From Rhizophagus irregularis (taxonomy: Eukaryota > Glomeromycota > Glomeromycetes > Glomerales > Glomeraceae), in NCBI RefSeq assembly GCF_026210795.1, contig NC_089431.1, forward strand, positions 2,976,001 to 3,040,000: DNA of 64,000 nucleotides, read 5' to 3'. Below the pieces are notes generated by a model that did no database searches, was not told the origin of the DNA, and was given only the letters and a program-made list of their open reading frames with translations. Of the stretch, positions 1-12,702 are shown one piece after another. The translations under genes were made by a program, and so were the position numbers. Every line of letters starts with the position of its first letter. Within the stretch, counting starts at the first letter, position 1.

Positions 1-2316
1 TTTTAAAAAATATGATAAATAAATAAAATTATCCTATTTTTAATAAATTAATTTTTTATATTTTAAAATAAATTTTAGTAGAAATTTTTTAAAAATTTTA
101 AAATTTTAAAATAAAATTAAAATAAAATTTTTTAATATAAATTTTAAATAATATATTTTAAAATAAATTATTATTGTATAAATATTTTAAAATTTTTAAA
201 TAAAATTCTAAAAGTATTTTTTAATAGTTTTAAGCAAGAATTTTATTATAATTATTAAATATTATATATATTTAATTTAAAAATTGTATAAAAATATACA
301 AAATAATCTTTTAATCTAATTGAATTTTTAATTTTATTCTTTTTATAATTAATTGTATATTATTGTATGGATATATTTAATAATAATATAATTATTATTG
401 AGCATATCTATAAACTATTATATTAATTAAACTTTATAAACTTTATATTAAATAATATTAAATTCAGATTTTAATATTAAATTAATATAACTAATCATGT
501 AATAAAAAGTATAATTTTATATACAAATACAATTATAATAAATTCAATTCTTATATTAAGCATAATGTATAAAATATCAGTATAATATATATATAATAGT
601 TCTATAAAGTCATATAATAATTAGTTTTATCTTATATCTACTAATTTATTTGCAATATTAACTAGAATTATTCTTTAATTAATAATTAAAAAAATTTAAT
701 TAAAGTATTAAAAGTATTAAATAAAAAATATTATAATATTTTAATACAATTTTTATTTAAAAAATATACAGTTTTTTATAATTATTTTACTAATTAATAA
801 TTTAATTTAATAAGTTACAAAATAAAAAAAAAGTTTATTAAATTGAATTACTAAATAGTAAGATAATTATTATAAACATTTAAGTAAAAATAAAATAGTC
901 AATATTAATATTATTAATATGATTTTACTACCATTTGATTCATCTTGAAATAATTTATAAATTATCAGATTTTGATTACCAGATGCCAAAATATTCTTAA
1001 AATACTTTTATTATTAAATTTTAATAATTGTAGATAATTATTTAACATTTAATTCAATTATTTTAGCTTTTAAAGGGCTAAAGTCAAATTAATTTTAACT
1101 ATTTTGACTTTTTATAAACCTAATTTCAGTTTTATATATAAATATCATATATATATTTTTTGGCCTTTACATAAAAGTAATGTATTTTTATTATGAAACT
1201 ATATATATATAAAGTACATGAATTATTTACATGAATTATTTTTGAAAGTTATATTTTATCTAACTGGCAAATGTACTTAGTAAGTAAAGAGAAAAAGGCT
1301 ATATTATATAATAAATGAATTAGTAAAAAATCTTTGTAAAAAATTATATAAAAAATAAAAAAAAGAGAATGAAAAAAACTAATATAGTAATATTACTGGG
1401 CAAAACTTATTTAATGAGTTTATTAAATAATGGCAATGGCAAAATTATAATTGATATTATAGCAAAATTTTTAGTAAAATGACAAAACTATATTAAATAC
1501 AGTATATATAAAATGTAGCAAAATAAACTACTATATTAAAATCAACAACCTTATATTTAATTCATCAAACCATTTGAAATTAATTGTTATCATTTCTACT
1601 TTCAATATTTTTAATAGAAATTATTTAAATTTGTAAAACCCAAATTCTTTATTGGTTAAAGATTTTTATTTGCTACAAATGAGTTTACACTATTACATTA
1701 TTAATACTGTTTCAAATACAGTACGTGTCAAATAGCATAATGGATTTCGCGTCGATTAATCATATGGGGAAATTTTATCTTTGAATTATTACAAATAAAT
1801 TAGTTTAAATAACAAATAATATATTCTTGATACCTTTTAAATTAACTATGAGGTAAGTGGTGAATTAGTAATATGGTGTGGATCACAATAGTGAAAAACT
1901 TGAATGAAAATTATAATTTTTCACCGGACCGGAGTTTCGGATATTTAAGATAATTCGGATTAAATATTTAAGAGCTGTTCAAACAAGTTAAAAATTAGGA
2001 TATGTGTAAATAAATTTAAAGCCTTGTAGCCCTTCATTACCCCCTAACGGGACGGATCGTTCCTGCATATCACAAATTGAATTTTATCCACTTTTAATTT
2101 CCAAAATAATGTAAATAAAACGATAAACATAGAAATTAGTTTCTAATTGGTGAATATTATTCTCAAACACGTTACCCTTAGACTGATAGTTTATCATCTA
2201 ATTTAGCATAATATGAATTTAAATGTACGAGTTTTCTTTGTTTTTTTGTTAGAATTCGTAACACAAATCCTAATTAAGAATATTCCGTACGCAGAAAAAA
2301 CAATAAAATATGGCAG
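1..2316. other. AT-rich gene-free stretch
   Basis: No convincing gene is visible on either strand. The DNA is extremely A+T rich with short homopolymer and TA runs. One recognisable item is a minus-strand copy of the recurring GTAGTAAAATC core at about 921-952 (see the separate entries for the satellite and foldback element). A slightly more complex patch at about 1720-2060 contains a few CpG-bearing words but no open frame. Confidence 0.7.
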
Positions 2317-2325
2317 TATAAAAAG
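2317..2325 (+). promoter_or_regulatory. TATA box of the GPI-anchored protein gene
   Basis: TATAAAAAG lies 38-46 bp upstream of the ATG at 2363. This spacing would start transcription roughly 15 nt before that ATG. It therefore favours 2363 as the start codon over the in-frame ATG at 2213, which lies upstream of the box. Confidence 0.6.
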
Positions 2326-2362
2326 TAATGGTTTTTGGAGGGATTCTCCTTTTTTTTCAAAA

Positions 2363-2925
2363 ATGAAATTGTTTACTGTGACACTCTTTGCTATTTTTCT
2401 TTTAACATTTATGGTCATATTAGTTGCACCACAAGACGATTCTCAGTCAACAGATGATGGCTCTTCAGACTCTTCAGATAGTAGTCCTTCAGGTATATAC
2501 AGTACAAATATATTAACAATAAATTAATATTGGAACTTTGATTTTTAAAATGCAAATATTTTATTTTATAGATAACCCGGTAGAATTACCAACAGATTCA
2601 ACAGTTAGCCAGTCAGTTCCAACAAGGAGTCAATCAACATCAACACCTTCAAATACACCTTCAAATACTCCGCCGGTTGCAGGATTTCCCTCTAGTCAAC
2701 CTTCACCAAGTTCTGGAACTCAGGTAATTAATTAATTTCGAAATCAAAATTTATTGAAGGCTTTTACTTAACGATATTTTATCTTTCATACAGACACCCT
2801 CACCATCATTTGTACCAAGACCTACTGTTATATCTCAAGGAGATGGTGTTTCTATTAATAAATCTTTTAGTTTCGTTAGCATATTATTTTTCATTACTAG
2901 TATCATTTTCATTCAATTTTACTAA
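2363..2925 (+). CDS. Ser/Thr/Pro-rich GPI-anchored surface protein
   Basis: Three exons: 2363-2492, 2572-2723 and 2794-2925. All introns are GT-AG and the joins stay in frame, giving 137 residues. Residues 1 to about 23 form a secretion signal (MKLFTVTLFAIFLLTFMVIL then VAP). The middle is an acidic Ser/Asp patch followed by a Ser, Thr and Pro-rich low-complexity segment, as expected for an O-glycosylated wall or membrane protein. The last 20 or so residues are hydrophobic and end at the stop without a cytoplasmic tail, the pattern of a GPI-attachment signal. No enzymatic domain is visible. The first methionine is chosen because an upstream in-frame ATG at 2213 precedes the TATA box and would bury the signal peptide. 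The secretion and anchor calls are inferred from residue pattern alone. The gene appears to stand alone in plus orientation. Confidence 0.75.
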
Positions 2926-3731
2926 AAAAAAACTCTTGCATTTTAATATTTTTAATATAAACAATAAAAGTTACATATAATAATCTTAATAATATATATA
3001 TATATATATATACAGTATATACGTTAAACAAATCGCGTGAATTTTATTAAATAAGAATAATAAGGATAAATGTACGTAATTATGTACACTCTCCTAAATG
3101 CATATGTGGCGCTTATATACATACTCTACCTTCAGTGCCTACTGTCTAGTTAATTAATATGACTATAGAAAATGCCTATTATAAAGCACCAACAAAATAA
3201 TTTTTTCCATCCCATTATTTAAATTTTTTTATAGATTTATCTTTACAATCGATAAAACCCAATTATTTTGGAACAGCTGATTTCCGTTACTTCAATAGAC
3301 GTATGGTAAAGGTATGGTACTCAGTCACTCATAAAGGAGGCGGTGCTTAAACGGATATAACTTATTAGGTAAATTATAAAATTTTATCACATGTAAAAAG
3401 TTATTTGCCTTTTTTGTTGTATCAATAAGGCAATTATCCTTAACAATGACATAGTTATCGTAATTATTTTTGTCCAAAAAACAATCATAAAAACAATAAC
3501 GCAAATTCCCTTTGCAGGTTAATATAAGGATTGAATAAAATACAACTGATGTTTCATGTTTGACAATCCATGGGATTAATAAAAAAAAAGTAACATTTAC
3601 AACTGATAATCTCTCATCATTACAATCACGTGCGGCCTTTGTTTCCAAATTCAAAGTGCAAAAACAAATGACAATAACTGAATGATGCATATTTCTAGTA
3701 AAGGAAATACCAACGAAAATTAAACCCTTGT
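2926..3731. other. intergenic spacer
   Basis: No supported gene. It holds the 3' flank of the GPI-protein gene, a (TA)n run near 2990-3010, and a CACGTG box at 3627-3632 about 190 bp upstream of the next start codon. An open frame on the minus strand (3325-3690) has no family resemblance and was not accepted. Confidence 0.55.
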
Positions 3732-3740
3732 TATAAAAAG
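3732..3740 (+). promoter_or_regulatory. TATA box of the Lys-rich orphan gene
   Basis: TATAAAAAG is 75-83 bp upstream of the ATG at 3815. It matches the box of the preceding gene letter for letter, which supports the downstream frame as a real gene. Confidence 0.5.
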
Positions 3741-3814
3741 GATGTTTTCCTGCTCGTCCTTTTTATCTTTTTCTTTTAAAAAAAAAACAAAAAACTCTTC
3801 AAAGAAATCATAAA

Positions 3815-4306
3815 ATGCCATCTTCTCAATACGCCATTTCAGACATAATTCTAATTCCTAAACATATTAAAATTGGAAAATTAGTTGGTAGCAATGATTG
3901 TAACCTAAAACCAATTAGTGAGAGAACTAATACATTGGTTTGTGTCAATAAAACACATCCGGCAAAAATTGAAATTAAGTACAATACAAATTTCCCTCCA
4001 CCAAATATTAATACAATTAATGAGGCAAAAGATCTAGTAAATAAATTGATTGAAGAAGAAGGAAAGAGAGCTCGTTTGGAAAAGAAAAAGGAAGAAAATA
4101 TTCCGTTTGTAAGAGATTTTGGAGGGGATGGTAAAATAACAAAATATCAGAAAGAAATAATTACGAAGAAAGAAAAACAGAAATCTAAGCGAGAAAATGA
4201 TAATATGATAAAAACTTATATGAAAGATGGAATAGTGGAAGACAAGTGGGAACAGGAGGATAAAAAGGAGAGGGAGGAGGTGGATTATTATTATTCTTAT
4301 TATTAG
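3815..4306 (+). CDS. Lys/Glu-rich orphan protein
   Basis: A single-exon frame of 163 residues that I do not recognise. Residues 1 to about 70 are mixed and globular-looking with several Asn and Thr. From about residue 70 the chain is dominated by Lys, Glu and Arg with heptad-like spacing, consistent with a charged helix or coiled coil. It ends in a Tyr-rich tail (DYYYSYY). There is no signal peptide or membrane segment. Support for a real gene is the consensus TATA box 80 bp upstream, an A-rich start context and absence of stops over 490 bp in very AT-rich DNA. No function is proposed. It could be a lineage-specific protein or a fragment of a larger gene whose introns I cannot see. Confidence 0.5.
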   Translation: MPSSQYAISDIILIPKHIKIGKLVGSNDCNLKPISERTNTLVCVNKTHPAKIEIKYNTNFPPPNINTINEAKDLVNKLIEEEGKRARLEKKKEENIPFVRDFGGDGKITKYQKEIITKKEKQKSKRENDNMIKTYMKDGIVEDKWEQEDKKEREEVDYYYSYY

Positions 4307-5837
4307 AAATAATGACATCAATGTTTATATTCTTTTACTTCAAATAGTTATGATATATATTTCTTTCTTAGATTTATTTGAAACTTATGTCAAAATTTTT
4401 TAGTATACACATTTATTAAATAAATTAGTTATATTTTTTACGTAATTCACAAAAAAACATTTCTTTCAAATTAACCAAAATATTTTTCTATCTTCGAATT
4501 ATACTAATTACATTATAAAAAAGTTTACGATGAAGGAATGATGTTAGTATTGAAACGTATATTTACAGTAATTTTAACATTAGAAGTAAAAGAAAGCTTC
4601 GAGAAATGTTACGATTAGCGCATGGCAGAAGATTATTTTAAAGATGCTAATTGAAACGCAGATTCACCATTTTTTTTTTAATTTAAAGTCCACCACCTGT
4701 ACCACTAACTAACTTCTCTATAACTTCGCCAAATATAGAACATATATGTCACCTCCTTTTTAGCGTTAACTTTATTTAATGTTTCAATTTTACACTTTTT
4801 GAACTTAAAAATTAGATAATGTCATCAGAATTCTTTAAAACTTTCTACGTTGAACGATTGGGTTGCATTATCTTCAATATCTTTTACTAATTTTCTAATT
4901 CCCCTTTTGATTTTACTTTCTGATAGCTCGCGATCAATGTTTTTAGATTTGAGAGTGTCGGATTGAACGGGAATTAGTTTATTGTTAATCTTATAATGTA
5001 TACCTATTTGTAAACATATTGTAGTTTTGAAAAATAAGTTTTTTGCAAATTGGAATTTATTTTTAAAAGAAAATGACATGGAAAGAATTGTTTGCATCCA
5101 GACTAAAATAAATAGCATTTCACGACTCGAGAAAGTACTGAAATTAAAAATTTTCTCTAATCTTCTTCAAATCGATTTGATAGGTCCGAACATAACAAAT
5201 TGCTGTGACCCGAATTCATAAAATTGAGATGATGTCGACTCCAGATATGTCGCATCTAAAAATAAACCAAGTATGTAGAGGTTGCATGAATGTATAAAAC
5301 TCATATACGAATGAAGGATAATAACGCGAAAACACGTAAAAGAACGTGTAGCACGAAAGTTTTAACGACTACTCGTCTATGTACTGAAATTACTTATATA
5401 TTCTATGGACCATTAATTCATTATTTAAAAAAGGTAATTTCTAAGGAAAAAATTTTAAATTTGAGAGCAAGGTTTATAATGTCATGATTTTAATAATCTT
5501 TAAGGGATTTCTTCGCACTTTAGCGGATTCTGTTCAGCCATGAAATGCACGTAATTGTGAATAATTATGGGTACCTATTAGAACATCGCTTTCGAAATAC
5601 CCATATTTCGTATGTACTACAAAGTTTATTTATCAAGGAATACCTGAAATATATTCATTCTCTTTATGGCAATGGAATAGTGAAACGGGGAAATAAATTA
5701 GCATGTTTTTATTAAGAAGCGCTATTATTTTAAATGACACTTCTCTAACACTCTAATTTCTAAATATTTGTCAATAGCTTCATCAGATTTCAACCCTTTC
5801 CAAGAAATGTAATAAAAATAATAATTCTTCACTTAAT
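4307..5837. other. intergenic region with unassigned short frames
   Basis: No gene I can support. Short frames exist (4825-5118 minus, 5027-5221 and 5290-5487 plus) but none shows a known domain, and they do not join into one product through GT-AG introns that I could find. Composition at 4830-5480 is less AT-biased than its surroundings, so a decayed gene or element remnant is possible. 5488-5837 is the 3' flank of the Era-type GTPase gene. Confidence 0.4.
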
Positions 5838-7798
5838 TTAATAACTTGTTCTAATCTTTTCTAATGATTTCGCTTTAACAGTCAAATATAGTCTAACTGT
5901 CTTGTTAAATTTTGCAGATAATTTTGTTGCAGCTCTTACTCCAATAGTTTTTATTACTGTACCATTTGCTCCTATTAATATTTTCTAATATAATCAATAT
6001 GAAAAATTGTTAATAACATTCTTAAAAAAAGGATTTCTTAATAAAAGATCAAAACGTATATTACCAACTGTGATGGATGGTCAACATATACATTTTGATC
6101 AATTCTTAATATATTATTTGGTAAATCAGTCCATCCAACATTTTCCTATTATATAGAAGTAAAATGTCACTAATTAATCTGTTATTAAATTATTTATTTC
6201 CTAATCAATTACCTGTCTTACTACATAAGGTAGATGATCACGTAACCTCTCATAAATTTCTGCTCTAATAAAATCTTCAACGAGTTTAATATCCGCCATA
6301 TCTAACTTTTGATCTGGTGGGTAAATCCAATCGTGAGGGTACGTATCTGATAATAACATTTTCTTTTAACCATCCATTGATATTATTTGTGTTTAATCAT
6401 AATTTTAATACAAAATATCATACTTGAAAAAAAAGAAATTAATAAACTACCTTCAATTCTGTTATTCCTGTTCGTTTTAATGCACTTATACTTATTTTAT
6501 GTTTAAAATAAGGATAATGTGCAGTAAATTTTTCGTAGATGGATGGTATTGAATTTTTACTATTGGCTAATAAATCAATCTTTGAGGCCATCCATATCCA
6601 AGAAGAAAATAAGAAATCCCTAATTCAAATAAAATTTTAAATAAATTCTAATGGAAGCGTGATTTACCTTATTTAATACCAACGTCCCAGGTAATTTATA
6701 TTCTTTTAATCTACTTAATAACAAACTTTCTGAATATGTTGTATGATATAAAGCTCTGAACGCGTCAACTATTACCAACACTGAAAGGATGTAATTTTAT
6801 TAATAAAAATTCAATGAAAAAAAAAGGATGTCGAAATTTTACTAACCATGATCAGCTTCGTGTAGTGAATGCCATGATGCGTTAATTAAACCACGATTTA
6901 ATTTTGGTCGATTACGTCTAGAAACAATTCCAGGTGTATCGATAAATATCTAATAACAATTATTTTTAATTGAAAAGTCAATCTCGCAATTCTTTAAACT
7001 TAATAATATCTGATTACTTACTAATTGTCTATTCTCTTCAGTTAATATTGTAGGAATTCTTTTTCTTGTTGTATGTGCTTTATTAGAAACTATTGATACC
7101 GTTTCGCCAAATAATGCATTTAACATAGTAGATTTTCCTGCATTTGGAGTTCCTAATACTACAATCTTAAGCAAATTCGGATTTTCTGGTTGTTCAAAAC
7201 GTTCATGGATTTTTGGTAGCATAACATCAACGCCTAACAAATAATTATTTTTAAACCACTAATGATCAAGTAAATGAATTATATAAGATCATTAAAGCCA
7301 AAACTTACTAGCTGGCGTTATTGGAAATTTAAATTTTTGATTTTGAGATATCATTTTGGGTACCTCATTTATTCCATTAATGTTCAACGAATTATTATTG
7401 TTTAGCTTCCATTTTGCCTCTTTTTCTTTCATACTCCTATTTGATTCATAATCCGCCTCCCGGTGTGATCTCATAACATCTTTCTTCTTGACCAGTGGTG
7501 TAAATGATATTCTGGATTTTTTGGATGATTTCAAATTTTTTGACACTGAGATCTTCTTCTTTATGGGTTGGATCAATTTTGATGAATAAGATGATTTATT
7601 ATTTGATGTTATTACTATATCATCTTTTGGTGGCAATCCCGCTAATCTTCGTGCTCTTGACATTATTGAATATTCCCGAAAATTTAATGAATGAAAGTGA
7701 TGACGACATCTTAAAGGATAGAGACTATGCGACGATATTATTAAAATTCTTGGTAATTGTACTAGAGGACTTAAATTCAAAACTATATCAGAGTACAA
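5838..7798 (-). CDS. Era-type GTPase, probably mitochondrial (ERAL1-like)
   Basis: Eight exons on the minus strand: 7798-7309, 7233-7022, 6949-6847, 6780-6668, 6579-6451, 6362-6213, 6145-6065 and 5984-5838, giving 474 residues. All introns are GT-AG and all joins are in frame. G-domain motifs are G1 GTPNAGKST (191-199), G3 DTPG (238-241) and G4 NKID (305-308). The last codon pair of G4 is split by an intron. The C-terminal part ends in a KH domain with GANG (431-434) as its GxxG loop. Era proteins bind small-subunit rRNA and assist ribosome assembly. The N-terminal 160 residues are basic, Ser/Lys-rich and not part of the Era fold; the first 50 lack acidic clusters and contain spaced Arg, consistent with a mitochondrial targeting sequence. 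An alternative Met about 46 residues in (MSRARRLAGLPP) is possible. The gene is divergent from IK/RED, sharing a 276-bp spacer. Confidence 0.9.
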
Positions 7799-8074
7799 GA
7801 AATATTATTAAGACGTGACATTATTTACAAGAATTAAGAGAAAATCAGAAAAAAAATTCTAAAGAAATTTGAAAAGTCGGTGTAATAGTTAAGCTTACTG
7901 GAACTTGTGTACCGGAATAAACGAAAATTATATAAAGTTTTCATTATTCGAACAAAAAAAATGTATCTCGAAAAAAAAAAGATAATCAGAATCAATAGTC
8001 AATCATTCACGTGATTTTTACCTTTTAATTCGGGTACAGCATTACTTTGATACTTCAACATAAAAGTTAAGAAA
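7799..8074. promoter_or_regulatory. divergent promoter between Era GTPase and IK/RED
   Basis: The 276-bp spacer separates two start codons in opposite orientation. It contains TCACGTGA at 8007-8014, 61 bp upstream of the IK/RED ATG and about 210 bp upstream of the GTPase ATG. This palindrome is the classic E-box of basic helix-loop-helix factors. That it drives both genes is an inference. Confidence 0.5.
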
Positions 8075-10094
8075 ATGTCCGATTTAAACGGAAAGGAAGG
8101 CAAACAAAAAGGGTATTTGAGTTTTTGTAATCCTTGTCATAAAATGTTTTATTCGAAGTGTAATTTCTCAGAAATTAAACTTATTGTAATTTAGATTAAA
8201 ACAAGATGATTTCCGAAAATTATTACAAACGCCTCGACCTGGAGATATACCGTCTAAGGGAATTTTAGGAATGGCGACTCCTAAACACAGAGTACCTCCA
8301 CAAACTCCGTAAGTGAGATTGTTGTTCTTTTAAGTAATATTTTGTTGCTATTTTGCAAGCTGTTATTTTATTAACTTTATATTTTCGTAGAAAACCGGGT
8401 GGATCAGGAGGTTTTGCCAAACCAGAAGCACCAGCTTCTAAATCAAAGAAAAAGTTATTTTCACTTTATAATAATTCTTGAATTTCACTATCTTTATCTT
8501 CCAATCTTTTACATCTCTTTCTATTTTAATAGATATAAGAGACATGAGACTTCAGAAGATAAGTCTTCTGATAGTAAATATCGTGATCGAGCAGCAGAAC
8601 GTCGTACGGGAGCTAATCCAGATTATCAAGAGACAGAACAGATTCTTAAAGCATTAAATAATAGTGAAATATTAGAAGCAAAATTAGTTTATGAACAATC
8701 GAAGTATCTTGGTGGTGATACTGAACATACACATTTAGTCAAAGGTCTCGATTTTGCATTGCTTAATAAAGTACGTAATGAAATACAAAAAGATGATCAA
8801 AATGACGATGAATTGGAGCGTACACTAGAAAGAATTAAAGAGGAAACTCAAGAAGTGCCTAAAATTACTGGAAAAATTGCACAAAATATTTATGAAATGG
8901 CTGTAGTAAATGCAAAGAAAAAACCTCCAAAAATTAATGAATTATTTGTTGCTGGACGTATGGCTTACATATTTGAACTGGCAGATGAATATGGATTTTA
9001 TGGTGATCCATTTGCTATTCCAACAACAGTTATAAGAAGTAAGGCAGACATTGTGGATAGTACTGGAACTGATAAATCTACAAACGATTTAGTTATAGAA
9101 AAGATATCTAGAGTTATGGCTTATGTACGGAAAGGAGGTCGTGATGGAAGCGGAGAGGTTAAAGACAAGAAATTAAGGAAAAGGATAAAGGAAAAACAAC
9201 CCGAAATAATTGCTCCTGTGAAATATGCGGCTATTGATGAAACTGAAGATATATTTGAAGATGCAGGAAGAGATTACAAAGCCGTTCCCGACGAACCAGA
9301 AGAGGACAAAAGAGATGATGAGCCGATAATTGAACCTGTTTATGGTCCTTCACGCCCTCCAACTCAGTCAGTCGAGGTAGAAACTTCAAAGAATTATTTT
9401 AAAATGGATAACGATGAAGATACTATGGATATTGATGAAGAAAAACCGAAAAATGAAGATCTAAAGTCTTTAATAAATCAAGTAGCATCTGCTAGTGGAA
9501 TCAAACAGACTGAAGAGAATGTAAAGAGTTCTGAAGTAACCGATAATAACAAATCTTCAACTAAAAGCGAAACAATTAAAAAGAGATTATATGAAGTTGA
9601 CAGTTATGACGGAGATTATTCCACTTATGGACTTGGGTTAAGTAGTTTAGGTGGTGGAGGTACGAGGAAAAATGCATATGATTCTGGACATGAAGATTCA
9701 GATTCCGAAGGAGAAGTGCATACTATAAGAGATCAAGGAGTCGCTAAAAATAAGAAAGCACAATTATCACGGTGGGATTTTGACACAGAAGAAGAATGGC
9801 TATCATACAAGGTACGCTAAATGATTATAGGCAAATTAATTGATTTAATACAATATCACTAAATCTAGAATTTGAATTCTTTTTTTTTAGGATAATGTTA
9901 CGGCTATGCCTAAATCAGCATTCCAATTTGGAGTCAAGAAAACTGATGGTCGTAAAACGCGTAGAAGTGGTAAAGAATTATCAGAGAAACAAAAATTAGA
10001 TAGAGATTGGCAAAAGATTAGTAAAATAATGGAACAAAAATATGGAGATGGTGATGAAGGTGAATCTTCACGAAAAAAGGCAAAACACGAATAA
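8075..10094 (+). CDS. IK/RED spliceosomal protein
   Basis: Five exons: 8075-8112, 8195-8308, 8391-8453, 8533-9811 and 9891-10094. They join in frame to 565 residues, close to the length of animal IK/RED (about 560). IK/RED is a component of the pre-activation spliceosome that works with SMU1. The N-terminal RED region is clear: a basic YKRHETSED segment, then RDRAAERRTGANPDYQ, then the ELAKxxYEQSK/YLGGDxEHTHLVKGLDFALL-type block (about residues 85-150). The centre is acidic and disordered (about 290-400). The C-terminus has the conserved RWDFDTEEEW and a PKSAFQFGVK block, followed by a Lys-rich tail containing KQKLDRDWQKI. The short first exons are supported by the frame-preserving joins and by family-like sequence on both sides of each intron. 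Donor sequences vary (GTATTT, GTAAGT, GTTATT, GTACGC). Confidence 0.92.
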
Positions 10095-10208
10095 ATAATT
10101 ACCAAGTTTATTTATTTTTAATATTTATTTAAAGCATTGCAATTGTTGCATGTTATCATTATTATTACATAATATAAAAAAAATTATGTATAAGTATACA
10201 ATATAATC

Positions 10209-12001
10209 TTAAATTAATTTCTCAACCCAAAGCTTTATAGTAGGATCAGGTCTAAGTGATATTGCTAATTTACTTTTCACTTCGAAACCATCAATTTCCG
10301 TAAATTTGAAATTTCTAATTAAGATTGCCAGCATAACTTTAAATTCATTTAAAGCTAATTTGTTACCAATACAAGAACGAGGACCCGTTAAGAAAGGGAT
10401 GTAAGTATAATTTGTTTGAATTGAAGTAAGATTAGGATCTAACCAACGTGAAGGTTTAAAAGTGGATGCATCTGAACCCCATATTGAGGGAAGCCGGTGG
10501 ATTGTGTTCATGAAGAGAAATATTGGTGTACCCTATATTATAAAAAAATAATCGGTTGTTAAGATAGAAGAAATTCCTTAGAAAGAGTATATTTAATTTA
10601 CCCTTGGGATCATGTATCCGCCAATTACATCGTCTTTTTTTGTTGTACGTATAGTCATTGGAACTAATAAATATACAATTAATTTTTCTTTTCAAACGAT
10701 TATAATTATCAACTATTATATTTATAATAATATTACCTGCAGGATTAACTCTTAGTGTTTCTTTAACCACACAATTCAGGAATTCCAGAGAATTAATTTG
10801 ATCAAAAGTAGGAATAAAATCCTTATCAGGAAAGGCCTCTAATAATTCATTTCTAAGAGTATTTTGTACTTCGATATTTTTTGAAAGAAAATATAAAGCC
10901 CAACCAATAGCAACACTGGTTGTTTCATGACCAGCGGCAAGAAAAGTCATTATTTGATTTTTAAGTTCATGTTCAGTCATTCTATCTTCTTTGATAGCAG
11001 TTTGTTCATTTTGTCTAATTAATATTGTTAATAAATCGTTTCCTTCTAATTCACCAAGTTTTGCTTTATCCAATGTTTCGGTAACCAGTTTATTGGAAAC
11101 TTGGTCAATTATACGTGATGCTTCTCTTGTACGAATATTAAATTCTATCGGAAGTTTGTTAAAGAAAGGGATGTAATTCGACATAATACGAAGTAAAGTG
11201 CTACGACGATTTTGGGGAGTGAATATCATCGTATAAGCTTCTGCTAATTCATTCTTAGAAGTGAGAGAATTAAATTCATAATTAAAGCCTATTATATTAT
11301 AAGGATACCTTAGTTAAATGAATAATGATCAACTTTGAAAAGAATTTAATTTTGAATGTTTATATTTACCGACTAAACCTATGACATCTAATGTTGCTTT
11401 TGATAAATAAGTCATAATATCAATTTGTGATTTTTCATTATCTCCAATTTCTTTTATCCACAAATCTTTCATTATATGACCAACTTTAGCAAATGTTGGT
11501 ATCATTTCCTAATAAATAAAAGTCTAAATAAATTTTTTACTCATTGAATTATCCCAAATCTTTATTTACCTTAACATTAGTAAAACTGAAAGCAGGATTC
11601 ATCATTTTACGTTGTCTTTTATGGGTATCACCTTCAGCTAGCAATATTCCACTTCCCAATAAAGGTTTTAAATCACGGATAAAACCAGGTGGTTTAGGGT
11701 AATCATACACAGAAGAGACCATAACATGCAGTAGAGCTTTAGAATCCGTTATAAATATCCTCGGTTTATTAAACAATCCTCTATACATCACTATACCTCC
11801 ATACTTTTCTGCCCATGCAATATGTGGAATTCCTACATCTGATTTAATAATTTGCATTAAGTTACCAAAAAGAAAATGATCTGGTGATGGACCTGGAATT
11901 TTACATAATGGTGAAAAATAAAATGGATATATATAATACTTGTAGGTGAAGTAACATATTATGGATGTTACCAGGAGTATTATTGGAAATGAATCGATCA
12001 T
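10209..12001 (-). CDS. cytochrome P450 monooxygenase
   Basis: Five exons on the minus strand: 12001-11570, 11508-11370, 11288-10737, 10663-10602 and 10532-10209, giving 502 residues, the usual P450 length. Residues 1 to about 30 are a membrane anchor, followed by the Pro-rich hinge KIPGPSP typical of microsomal enzymes, so the protein should sit on the ER facing the cytosol. The I-helix oxygen-binding motif is AAGHETTS (308-315), the K-helix ExxR is within KETLR (366-370), and the haem-ligand loop is FLTGPRSCIG with Cys449 as the thiolate ligand. All key residues are present, so the enzyme should be active. The substrate cannot be told from sequence. The exon 3 to 4 junction is supported because it restores VNPAVPMTIRTT, a usual P450 segment after ExxR. 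The 3' ends of this gene and IK/RED are only 114 bp apart, in tail-to-tail orientation. Confidence 0.93.
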
Positions 12002-12471
12002 GATTTATTTTTATGAAAGGAAAAATTACGGGGTTTTTATAGTTTTTCCATTTCTGTTTTAAAAAAGTAATGATTGACAGCTTAAATAGTAAAATTTAAA
12101 GGGTATTTATTTATAATTGTAAAACCTATATGCGGTATTTATTGGCGTGTTTTCCACAAGAGGTTAGTACGTCCTCCGGTAGTCTAACGGGTAGCTAGGA
12201 GTTGCTATGGGCTGGCTGGATATTTAGGATTGCCTCTTAGAGCAATTAATTCTTGTATTCCCCGTATGGAATAGCATTCTGACTAAGTGGCCTAGAAATT
12301 GTACGTTTGTATTTTTATTTTAATAAAGCTCTTATTAGTCTTATATTCCGTTTCTGATAAAAAAAAAAATTTATTTAATAATATGCTAAGTTAAGACAAA
12401 TCAATTAGTAGTAAAATTATCTTTTTAGATTGAATATTTATAGATAAATATATTAAGAAAAAAACTTAGCT
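12002..12471. other. upstream region of the P450 and possible retroelement tail
   Basis: The first 100 bp are the P450 promoter side. About 12150-12371 has higher complexity and ends in an A-run after an AATAAA word, which could be the 3' end of a retroposed element; no protein supports this. A copy of the recurring GTAGTAAAAT core lies at 12395-12427 on the plus strand, just outside the MULE left end. Confidence 0.35.
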
Positions 12472-12702
12472 TACACGTAGTGTACAAACACGGGTTTTCA
12501 AAATCACGTGATTTATATCTATCTCTGTATTTGTTTATATCACGAACTCGCGATTATATCACGATTAATATCACGCGATACAAATCGATTGTACAATTTG
12601 TTTACGTCATAGTGATCATAAGCTCCTATTGTTAAACATTACATTGTTCAGTGCTCGTTCGCTTATTTCATGTCTCTTATTTCAATGTTAAACCTTGAAT
12701 AC

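Noticed and set aside
2213-2362. Upstream in-frame extension of the GPI-protein gene
   Set aside because: It lies upstream of and across the TATA box at 2317 and would place the hydrophobic signal inside the protein.
3325-3690. 121-residue minus-strand open frame
   Set aside because: No family resemblance, no promoter signal or intron structure that extends it, and composition like that of neighbouring non-coding DNA.
12150-12371. Possible SINE or LINE tail ending in AATAAA and an A-run
   Set aside because: No A-box/B-box pair or coding remnant could be shown; noted only in the region entry.
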